Of a stretch of DNA of 21,195 bases, positions 15,741 through 21,195 are shown piece by piece; the stretch's first letter is position 1, and each line of letters opens with the position of its first letter. The stretch spans positions 1-21,195 of the forward strand of contig JBPOFU010000045.1 of the NCBI GenBank assembly GCA_051252075.1. Reading direction: 5' to 3'. The stretch is from Oceanococcus sp051252075 (GTDB taxonomy: Bacteria > Pseudomonadota > Gammaproteobacteria > Nevskiales > Oceanococcaceae). The notes beneath the pieces were generated by a model that was not told the origin of the DNA, did not search any database, and worked only from the letters and a program-made list of their open reading frames with translations. A program made the position numbers and the translations under genes.

Positions 15741-16244
15741 ATGAGCTTGAAAAAGGCGAAAAGAGTGAATTTTCTTATAGCAGTGATCGCGACTGCGGTT
15801 AACTCACTCTTATTGGCTAGCCCCGTTGTTGCGAAGGGTGCGGAGGGTAACAACTTCTTCTTGCAAGGGAGTGTGAGTGGGGACTTTAAGCGAGCAACTT
15901 GCAGCCTGAATTTCAACAAGTACGGCAAAGTGTGGACACTGCGTGTAACCCCAGAAGGTGGCTATAGCCCAGCGGCCAACCTCTTTTTCTCACCCAAGTT
16001 CGGGGCCGCTCAAGCCGGAGAATATCCTGTGAAATTTTCTTATCGGGGTTCGGTGGGCACGTTGGGTGGGTCTGTCACGACGGAGAGCGAGACCTATTCT
16101 AATGACACCGATGGAACGGTTAATTTCACCCGCTTCGACGACCGGGTGGTGGGGACGTTCGCTTATTCCTCGAACAGCAGCAATGGAGAGTCCGTTTCTG
16201 CCAGTGGTGCATTTGATTGCATGCGCGGAGGCGCACTGCAGTAG
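15741..16244 (+). CDS. Secreted protein of unknown function
   Basis: 167 aa from ATG 15741, chosen for the GGAG six bases upstream. A Sec signal peptide is clear: basic MSLKKAKR, then a hydrophobic stretch to about residue 31 with VVA/AKG at the cleavage region. The mature part (about 135 aa) is rich in Gly, Ser and Thr and in predicted beta strands (GNNFFLQGSVSGDFKRATCSL, TVNFTRFDDRVVGTFAYSS). It has two Cys, one near each end, that could form a disulfide. I recognise no family. It is probably a soluble periplasmic or exported beta-sandwich protein. It is a single gene with its own candidate promoter, 80 bp before arsR. Confidence 0.75.
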   Translation: MSLKKAKRVNFLIAVIATAVNSLLLASPVVAKGAEGNNFFLQGSVSGDFKRATCSLNFNKYGKVWTLRVTPEGGYSPAANLFFSPKFGAAQAGEYPVKFSYRGSVGTLGGSVTTESETYSNDTDGTVNFTRFDDRVVGTFAYSSNSSNGESVSASGAFDCMRGGALQ

Positions 16245-16299
16245 CGTCTGGTTAAGCAATGCTTGATGGCTTATGGATGTTTAGCCGGTGGCCTTTTAT

Positions 16300-16329
16300 T
16301 CCATATTTCCACTATAATGGAAATATGGA
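16300..16329 (+). promoter_or_regulatory. ArsR operator overlapping the arsR -10 and start codon
   Basis: Perfect 11-bp inverted arms, TCCATATTTCC (16300-16310) and GGAAATATGGA (16319-16329), surround ACTATAAT. The spacer holds a consensus -10, TATAAT (16313-16318). The right arm includes the ATG of arsR (16325-16327). No good -35 is seen. ArsR bound here would occlude RNA polymerase, consistent with autorepression relieved by As(III). Confidence 0.75.
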
Positions 16330-16645
16330 TAATTCAACTGCAACTATACGGCTTGCAGCACTTGCTCAGGAGACGCGTTTAGCGATTTTCCGTGTGTTGG
16401 TGCAGGCCGGGCCAGATGGCCTGAACCCCGGTGCGCTTGGCGAGAGCTTAGGAACAGCTCAGGCCACGCTGTCGTTTCATCTCAAAGAATTACGCAATGC
16501 CGGAATGATTCAGGCTCGCCAAGAGAGTCGATTCATCTTCTACTCGGTGGATTTTGAGGCCATGAATGATTTGTTGGCGTTCCTCACCGAGAATTGCTGT
16601 GGCGGCGATGAAAGCGGCTGCAAAATCTCTGTGAGTGAGGCGTAA
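16325..16645 (+). CDS. arsR: ArsR-family arsenite-responsive repressor
   Basis: 106 aa winged helix-turn-helix repressor. The recognition region is LGESLGTAQATLSFHLKELRNAGMI, with the wing at RQESRFIFYSVD. The cysteine pair and third cysteine near the C-terminus (Cys91, Cys92, Cys99 in NCCGGDESGC) resemble the C-terminal As(III) site of Acidithiobacillus-type ArsR, not the helix-embedded CVC site of E. coli ArsR. The first gene of an arsR-acr3-arsC operon; acr3 starts four bases after its stop. The ATG sits about 7 nt after a TATAAT -10, which would make the mRNA leaderless or nearly so. Alternative upstream starts give a non-family N-terminus. Confidence 0.93.
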   Translation: MDNSTATIRLAALAQETRLAIFRVLVQAGPDGLNPGALGESLGTAQATLSFHLKELRNAGMIQARQESRFIFYSVDFEAMNDLLAFLTENCCGGDESGCKISVSEA

Positions 16646-16649
16646 ACCC

Positions 16650-17681
16650 ATGTCCATATTTGAAAGATTCCTGACCCTCTGGGTCGCCGCCTGCATAGTC
16701 GTTGGTATTGTTCTCGGTCATTTTCTGCCCGGCGTTTTTCAGGCCATAGGGGGTTTGGAGATTGCCAAGGTCAATCTTCCTGTGGCGGCATTGGTCTGGT
16801 TGATGATTATCCCCATGCTGGTGAAAATTGATTTCGCGGCCTTGGGTAAGGTGCGCGAGCACTGGCGCGGGATTGGCGTGACCTTGTTCGTCAACTGGGC
16901 GGTCAAGCCTTTCTCCATGGCCTTGCTCGCTTGGATATTCATCGCCACTTTGTTCCGTGAATATTTGCCCGCCGAGCAAATCGAGTCCTACATCGCCGGA
17001 TTGATATTGCTCGCTGCTGCACCGTGTACGGCAATGGTGTTTGTCTGGAGTAATTTGACTGACGGCGAACCGCATTTCACCTTGAGTCAGGTCGCACTCA
17101 ATGATGTGATCATGATTTTTGCGTTTGCCCCTATCGTCGGTTTGTTGCTGGGGCTCGCATCGATCACCGTGCCTTGGGACACATTACTGTTATCGGTTGG
17201 TCTGTACATTGTCGTACCCGTCATTCTGGCTCAGCTTTTACGCAGAAAAATATTAGCTGCAGGAGGCGAAGAAAAGCTGCACTCATTGCTTAACATTTTG
17301 CAGCCCATGTCTATCGTCGCACTGCTAGCCACGCTGGTACTTTTGTTCGGCTTTCAAGGTAAACAGATCGTAGAGCAACCCTTGATTATTGCTTTACTGG
17401 CTGTTCCGATTCTGATTCAGGTGTACTTCAATTCCGGGCTGGCCTACCTGCTCAACCGCTGGACTGGAGAAGCCCACTGCGTTGCAGGGCCTTCCGCGCT
17501 GATCGGTGCCAGTAACTTTTTTGAGCTTGCAGTGGCCGCCGCAATCGCCTTGTTCGGATTCGAGTCCGGCGCTGCCTTGGCCACGGTGGTGGGTGTGCTG
17601 ATTGAGGTTCCGGTCATGCTTTCGGTCGTGTACATCGTGAATGCAAGCAAACCTTGGTATGAAAAAGGGCTTGCGAAATGA
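16650..17681 (+). CDS. acr3: Arsenite efflux permease, ACR3 family
   Basis: 343 aa, inner-membrane carrier with about ten transmembrane helices starting at residue 6 (FLTLWVAACIVVGIVLGHFL). The hallmark Cys126 in LAAAPCTAMVFVWS, required for As(III) transport in the family, is present, as is GASNFFELAVA. It exports arsenite using the proton motive force. The start is ATG 16650 with GAGG nine bases upstream, in the end of arsR. Its stop overlaps the arsC start (ATGA), so production of pump and reductase is coupled. Length is normal for bacterial Acr3. Confidence 0.95.
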   Translation: MSIFERFLTLWVAACIVVGIVLGHFLPGVFQAIGGLEIAKVNLPVAALVWLMIIPMLVKIDFAALGKVREHWRGIGVTLFVNWAVKPFSMALLAWIFIATLFREYLPAEQIESYIAGLILLAAAPCTAMVFVWSNLTDGEPHFTLSQVALNDVIMIFAFAPIVGLLLGLASITVPWDTLLLSVGLYIVVPVILAQLLRRKILAAGGEEKLHSLLNILQPMSIVALLATLVLLFGFQGKQIVEQPLIIALLAVPILIQVYFNSGLAYLLNRWTGEAHCVAGPSALIGASNFFELAVAAAIALFGFESGAALATVVGVLIEVPVMLSVVYIVNASKPWYEKGLAK

Positions 17682-18157
17682 TGAAGATTCTCTACATCTG
17701 CACCCACAACCGGTGCCGCAGCATTTTGTCTGAGGCGATCACCAACCACAGTGCGGGCGACAAAATTGTTGCACGCAGTGCCGGTAGCCAGCCCGCAGGC
17801 GAAGTACATCCGCTGTCGATTCAATACCTAGCTGAAGCGGGAATACCAACGCAGGGTTTGATTAGCCAGTCCTGGGATGATTTTGAGGATTTCGAACCGG
17901 ATGTGGTGGTCACGCTTTGCGACTCTGCTGCGGGTGAATCCTGCCCCGTGTGGTTTGGCAAGGCAACCAAGGTTCACTGGGGGCTTGAGGATCCATCAAA
18001 AGTACACGGCGGCGAAAGTCAGGTAGCGGACGCTTTTCGGCAAGCGATACAGCTTATCCGCGAGCGGGTTGACGCCTTAGTCGGCGTCGCTGAGCTGGAC
18101 ATCCACGCGCGGCCGGACGCTATTCGAAAGCTGGTTGGTTCCGATCCTCTTCAATGA
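17678..18157 (+). CDS. arsC: Arsenate reductase, thioredoxin-coupled (LMW-phosphatase type)
   Basis: 159 aa. The phosphate-binding loop is C-T-H-N-R-C-R-S (CX5R) with nucleophilic Cys8. The redox pair is Cys81 and Cys89 in TLCDSAAGESCPVW, giving the three-cysteine relay that reduces arsenate to arsenite with thioredoxin. DPS (GLEDPS) supplies the catalytic acid. The start overlaps the acr3 stop by four bases; a second Met follows immediately. The last 38 bases overlap, tail to tail, the 3' end of the CocE-like gene on the other strand. It feeds arsenite to Acr3. Confidence 0.94.
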   Translation: MMKILYICTHNRCRSILSEAITNHSAGDKIVARSAGSQPAGEVHPLSIQYLAEAGIPTQGLISQSWDDFEDFEPDVVVTLCDSAAGESCPVWFGKATKVHWGLEDPSKVHGGESQVADAFRQAIQLIRERVDALVGVAELDIHARPDAIRKLVGSDPLQ

Positions 18158-20099
18158 CACCCAATACCAGTCGTGATGGATATTGAGCGTTTGAAACGAC
18201 TGTAGTGATGCCTCCGGCGGCGTCAGCCAGTACGGATGCGGCCGGAATCGCAGCGGGAGCATTGCCGGTTTTGATCGATAATCGCAGACTGTGCCCCGGT
18301 TGCAATTCTACAAACACGGGATTAATTTCGATTTCAAGTTCATACATTTGGCCGGTTGTTAGCGGTTCCTGAGCATCTTTTGTAAACGGGTGCCATGGCT
18401 GAAGCCGTTCGCCCGCCGCGTAAACCGAGCAATCCACTACGACAGAGTCTGGGCAAGGTGTTGGCTCAACGGCGCGGTGGGACGCGATAAGTTGACCAAA
18501 GCTTACTTCGGTGGAGCTACCATCAGGAGCGACATCGGTAATGAAAGCGACCACTTGGGCATCGCTGGCTGTGCTGTGTATCCAAAGGCGTAGGTTGCCC
18601 GGCCCATGGATGCGCAAAGGCTTCGCTACCGGAGCCGTGGTTAAGTTCCACGCATCCAATTCGTTGATGCGGTTATCCAGACTGCAGGCTGGATCATCCG
18701 GCAGAACGCCGGCGAGGTATTGAGCCACCATGCGTGAGCACGCACCACTGGCAGGCTGGAACAACATGCCGAAATTGCCACCGATTGTGGGTGCATCGTT
18801 TTGCAGACTGCCAGCGCCAGCAGGGCCAGGTAAGGCCGCCACCGCGTTTGGATTCAGGTAGAAATTTTGCGGCTGCACTTGTGGCGCACCATTTTGATAG
18901 GACACCGCGGTCTCGCGCCCGTGGTAATACTGCGTATGCGTAGGGAATTCTTCGATTCCATTCTGCTTGCCCTTGGTCCAACGCTGGTACCAAGCCAGTC
19001 GGAGATTATCTTCGCTAGGCATTATGTTGCCTTGGCTATCTTTCACCGTGCGACTGCCGTCATCACTGGACAGCCAAGCGGGATCGTAGCTGTGATAATC
19101 GGGCACCATTAGTAGTTTCTTCTGATTGTTCGGCAGATTGATGGCATCAAATACCATGGGTTGGGAGCGTTGGAATATGTCGTAATTGGCGCCGACGATA
19201 AATACTGGGGCTTTGATTTTTTTGATCGCACGCAGCGGTGAGCGTTGCTGATACCACGCGCTGTCATAGGATCCTTCGCGGTCATCCACTAGCTGTGGCG
19301 GCAGCGCCGCGCCGTAGCTGCCGGGTAGCAGGCTGGCATAGGTCGGGCCCATAACCGTCAAGGTATTGGCAAGATGCTCGGCGCTGGTTGTCGGGTCCAC
19401 TTCGTCTCCAAGCAAAGGCTGGAATAGTGATGGCCCACCGACGTAGGCGGTACTCCACCAGCTGAAGAACCCCGTATTCACGGCACCACCCAGAGTCGCA
19501 ATATCACGGTACGAATCGCCCATGGGTACGCGGATGAACGCAGCTTTTACCGCGTCGATGTCATCTTGTTCCAAGGCGTGGAGAGCGGAAACTGCGGAAT
19601 AGCTTTGGCCCGACAACACGACTTGACCATCCGAGTAGTCCTGTTTTGTCGCCCACTGTATGACTTCGGCAAAATCACGCTTCTCCTCATCGCTCCACAA
19701 TTGCCACACGCCATTGCTACCGCCCGTTCCACGGACATCAACTAGCAATTCGGCGTAACCGTGGCGAGGCAGGTAACCCGTGGTTGCTCCGCCGAGATTT
19801 TGATTGTGGCCATACGGATAAAAGTGGATCACGGTAGTCACGGGCACCGCGACATCCGGAACGAATTGCTCCGCCTTTAGGACCACACCATCGCTCATGC
19901 TGATGGCGACTTCGCTTTGTGTGAACGTGGTGACGCTATCTTCCGATGGAATAAAGTCCCGGTCAGCACTGGGCTCGAATGGCGTTGGCGCATCATGAGA
20001 TGTCACATTATCGAGATCACGCCCGCCTTGTTGGCAGGCGCTGAGAGCGAGGAGCAGGCTGATGCTCAGAGCTGCTATGGATCGTTGTGAAATGCGCAT
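18120..20099 (-). CDS. CocE/NonD (X-Pro dipeptidyl-peptidase S15) family lipoprotein hydrolase
   Basis: 659 aa from Met at 20099, preceded by GGAA, which gives a standard lipoprotein signal peptide (lipobox L-S-A-C, Cys22). In-frame Mets lie 15 and 21 bases upstream. The alpha/beta-hydrolase core has VDVRGTGGSNG and the nucleophile motif GQSYSA with Ser166; Asp307 (GANYDIFQ) and His336 (PDYHSYD) complete the triad. Spacings of 141 and 29 residues are close to those of cocaine esterase CocE (Ser117, Asp259, His287). The C-terminal third (about 430-650) is the jelly-roll PepX_C domain (LRLWIHSTASDAQVVAFITDVAPDG). Relatives hydrolyse esters or amides of acyl compounds; the substrate here is unknown. 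The motif ends YSA where the family usually has YGG or YGA. It is divergent from TetR-3. Confidence 0.88.
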   Translation of the reverse strand: MRISQRSIAALSISLLLALSACQQGGRDLDNVTSHDAPTPFEPSADRDFIPSEDSVTTFTQSEVAISMSDGVVLKAEQFVPDVAVPVTTVIHFYPYGHNQNLGGATTGYLPRHGYAELLVDVRGTGGSNGVWQLWSDEEKRDFAEVIQWATKQDYSDGQVVLSGQSYSAVSALHALEQDDIDAVKAAFIRVPMGDSYRDIATLGGAVNTGFFSWWSTAYVGGPSLFQPLLGDEVDPTTSAEHLANTLTVMGPTYASLLPGSYGAALPPQLVDDREGSYDSAWYQQRSPLRAIKKIKAPVFIVGANYDIFQRSQPMVFDAINLPNNQKKLLMVPDYHSYDPAWLSSDDGSRTVKDSQGNIMPSEDNLRLAWYQRWTKGKQNGIEEFPTHTQYYHGRETAVSYQNGAPQVQPQNFYLNPNAVAALPGPAGAGSLQNDAPTIGGNFGMLFQPASGACSRMVAQYLAGVLPDDPACSLDNRINELDAWNLTTAPVAKPLRIHGPGNLRLWIHSTASDAQVVAFITDVAPDGSSTEVSFGQLIASHRAVEPTPCPDSVVVDCSVYAAGERLQPWHPFTKDAQEPLTTGQMYELEIEINPVFVELQPGHSLRLSIKTGNAPAAIPAASVLADAAGGITTVVSNAQYPSRLVLGVIEEDRNQPAFE

Positions 20100-20206
20100 A
20101 TTGGGTAATTCCATTATCAATTCGGTCTTGTAGCTTCACGGTTTATGATTTTGTATTTCTTGCCATATCGAATCTCAAAGCCTTGTGCTGCGGCTGCTCA
20201 GCTTGT

Positions 20207-20278
20207 TGTTACACGCAGCGCAGTTACAGGCCTTGAGAGTTAATGTAACTGTAATTACATGTAACTTTATGTACATTA
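20207..20278. promoter_or_regulatory. Cluster of TGTTACA/TGTAAC half-sites and palindromes (TetR-3 operator region)
   Basis: Half-sites are at 20207-20213 (TGTTACA), 20223-20228 (GTTACA), 20244-20249 and 20260-20265 (both TGTAAC, within direct repeats ATGTAACT 16 bp apart). A palindrome TGTAATTACA lies at 20250-20259, ATGTACAT at 20269-20276, and inverted arms TAATGTA/TACATTA at 20241-20247 and 20272-20278. The cluster covers the -10 and expected start of the CocE-gene promoter. The half-site is the same as in the TetR-1 operator. Confidence 0.6.
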
Positions 20279-20292
20279 ATAACGCATGTCAA
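20264..20292 (-). promoter_or_regulatory. Sigma70-like promoter of the CocE-type gene
   Basis: Minus strand: TTGACA (20287-20292), a 17-bp spacer and TAAAGT (20264-20269). The start would be near 20257, inside the half-site cluster, leaving a leader of roughly 160 nt. A second weaker pair, TTGAGA-17-TACAAA (20173-20178 and 20150-20155), could provide a shorter transcript. Confidence 0.45.
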
Positions 20293-20308
20293 TTTGTCGA
20301 AACAAGGT

Positions 20309-20326
20309 TCGGCGCAGCTGCGCCGA
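20309..20326. promoter_or_regulatory. 18-bp perfect palindrome in the tetR-3 leader
   Basis: TCGGCGCAGCTGCGCCGA is fully self-complementary. It lies between the promoter region and the tetR-3 ribosome-binding site (GAGGGA, 20331-20336). It may be a DNA site for a dimeric regulator or fold in RNA as a 7-bp GC-rich hairpin with an AGCT loop. Confidence 0.5.
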
Positions 20327-20341
20327 TTGCGAGGGAATTCA

Positions 20342-20932
20342 ATGGCACGAAAATCGAATGAAGATAAGCGTGAGAAGTTGCTGAGCACCTTGGCCGGGCA
20401 TGTGAGCCAGCATGGTATGCATGTTCAATCTGTGAACACTTTTGCGTTGGCCGCGGGGGTGTCTCCCAGAATGCTGATTCACTATTTCGGCACAGTGCAG
20501 CAGTTGCGTGCGGAGATCGTTCGAGAAATTGGACAGCGTTTGCGTCAGGGCATGTCCCAGTTATCTGCCGCCGAGCGCGCCAGTCCCGAAAGTTTTATTG
20601 CCGCAATGAGCCAGCGTTTAGCCAGTGCTGAGTATCAACGTGTCATGGCCGTGTATTTTGAATTGATAGGTTTAGCGGCCAAGCAACCTGAGCTTTATGG
20701 CGATTTCGCCAACAATTCCATACACGCATATTTACCGCTACTTGGCGCGTTAGCGCAGGAGTGGGGCGTGCCGGAAAGTCACCAAATTCGAGTGGCTACG
20801 AGTTTGTTAACCATCGCGCGAGGCTTGGTGCTGGATCTTATCGCCAGCGGTGATTTGGATCGGGTGCAACAAACCGCCCAGTGGTTTGGCGGACTGCTGA
20901 CGGCTGAGATTGCTCGGTTAAAGCAGGGCTAG
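20342..20932 (+). CDS. TetR/AcrR-family transcriptional regulator (TetR-3)
   Basis: 196 aa from ATG 20342, fixed by the strong Shine-Dalgarno GAGGGA six bases upstream; a TTG at 20294 would place the GC palindrome inside the coding region. The DNA-binding domain covers about 1-60 (SNEDKREKLLSTLAGHVSQHG, then the helix-turn-helix NTFALAAGVSPRMLIHYFGTVQQL). The rest is the helical effector domain. It shows little visible similarity to TetR-1 and TetR-2 outside the helix-turn-helix. It is divergent from the CocE-type hydrolase gene with an extensive half-site cluster between them and is the likely local repressor. The effector is unknown. Confidence 0.88.
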   Translation: MARKSNEDKREKLLSTLAGHVSQHGMHVQSVNTFALAAGVSPRMLIHYFGTVQQLRAEIVREIGQRLRQGMSQLSAAERASPESFIAAMSQRLASAEYQRVMAVYFELIGLAAKQPELYGDFANNSIHAYLPLLGALAQEWGVPESHQIRVATSLLTIARGLVLDLIASGDLDRVQQTAQWFGGLLTAEIARLKQG

Positions 20933-21071
20933 TTGGCAAGAATGTACAAGGGTATTGTTAATATTTCAGGCATCTCACTTTGAGCGATGCCGTAGCCGAG
21001 ATGAACGCGGTTTCCTTAACCAAATAACGCTATAACGTCACCCAGGAAAATCAAAATTGCATGGAGATTCA

Positions 21072-21105
21072 CACGCCAACCCGCATAGGAAATCGGGTTG
21101 GCGTG
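21072..21105. terminator. 12-bp perfect stem, possible bidirectional terminator
   Basis: CACGCCAACCCG (21072-21083) and CGGGTTGGCGTG (21094-21105) form a perfect GC-rich stem with a 10-nt loop. Only a short GTTTC follows on the plus strand and no T run on the minus strand, so it is not a classic rho-independent terminator. Its place between tetR-3 and a possible convergent gene end supports termination or mRNA 3'-end protection. Confidence 0.5.
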
Positions 21106-21143
21106 GTTTCTAGCGCAGCGTCTTTTGCGAAGTTAATCGTGGA

Positions 21144-21194
21144 TCACTGATCCTGCCAACCCGGCTCCCAGGTATTGGCAAACGCAGGGCTTGC
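21144..21194 (-). CDS. Possible 3' end of a convergent gene
   Basis: On the minus strand the frame reads ASPAFANTWEPGWQDQ then TGA at 21144-21146. Only 16 codons are visible, so no product can be assigned. The protein-like composition and the hairpin just downstream are the only support. Confidence 0.3.
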   Translation of the reverse strand, partial: ASPAFANTWEPGWQDQ

Positions 21195-21195
21195 C

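Noticed and set aside
16584..17075. 163-codon antisense frame across arsR and acr3
   Set aside because: It is opposite two well-supported family members, with no independent signal.

Overview
The window looks like part of a chromosome from an environmental, probably aquatic, Gammaproteobacterium with mid-50s G+C. This rests on the acr3/thioredoxin-type arsenic operon, the RRM protein beginning MKLLIRNL, several OM-type lipoproteins and the large repeat-rich surface protein. I cannot name the genus. I see no tRNA, rRNA, transposase, integrase or CRISPR array.

Layout. (1) 2-5322, plus strand: the 3' part of a very large extracellular protein (Gly-rich tract, beta-helix repeats, two choice-of-anchor-Q-like segments, a GEVED domain, Ig/cadherin-like modules, a Pro/Thr stalk and an acidic C-terminal domain). 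It is followed in the same operon by a tiny lipoprotein and an SH3 plus beta-barrel envelope protein. (2) 5703-12315: two consecutive divergent units, each a secreted hydrolase gene or operon facing a TetR-family regulator. The first is a Candida antarctica lipase B-like lipase with TetR-1. The second is an SGNH esterase plus GH31 glycosidase operon with TetR-2. (3) 12404-16244: assorted genes, namely an RRM RNA-binding protein, a PAS-GGDEF diguanylate cyclase with an I-site, a circularly permuted ATP-grasp ligase, a small hypothetical protein and a secreted protein of unknown function. (4) 16300-18157: arsenic resistance operon arsR-acr3-arsC with a perfect inverted repeat over the arsR promoter and start codon. 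(5) 18120-20932: a third divergent unit of the same design, a CocE/NonD-type lipoprotein hydrolase facing TetR-3. (6) Right edge: a hairpin and perhaps the 3' end of a convergent gene.

The main theme is the triple recurrence within 15 kb of a TetR regulator next to a divergently transcribed, lipoprotein-like envelope hydrolase. In each case the hydrolase promoter has a perfect TTGACA -35 box (17-18 bp spacer), and repeated or palindromic elements sit over the -10/start region. TetR-1 and TetR-3 intergenic regions share TGTTACA/TGTAAC half-sites; TetR-2 has two near-identical 19-bp operators. The inference is a substrate-induced set of ester and glycoside hydrolases acting on exogenous lipids, esters and acylated glycans. 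The inducers are unknown. The arsenic operon sits between these units and appears functionally unrelated.
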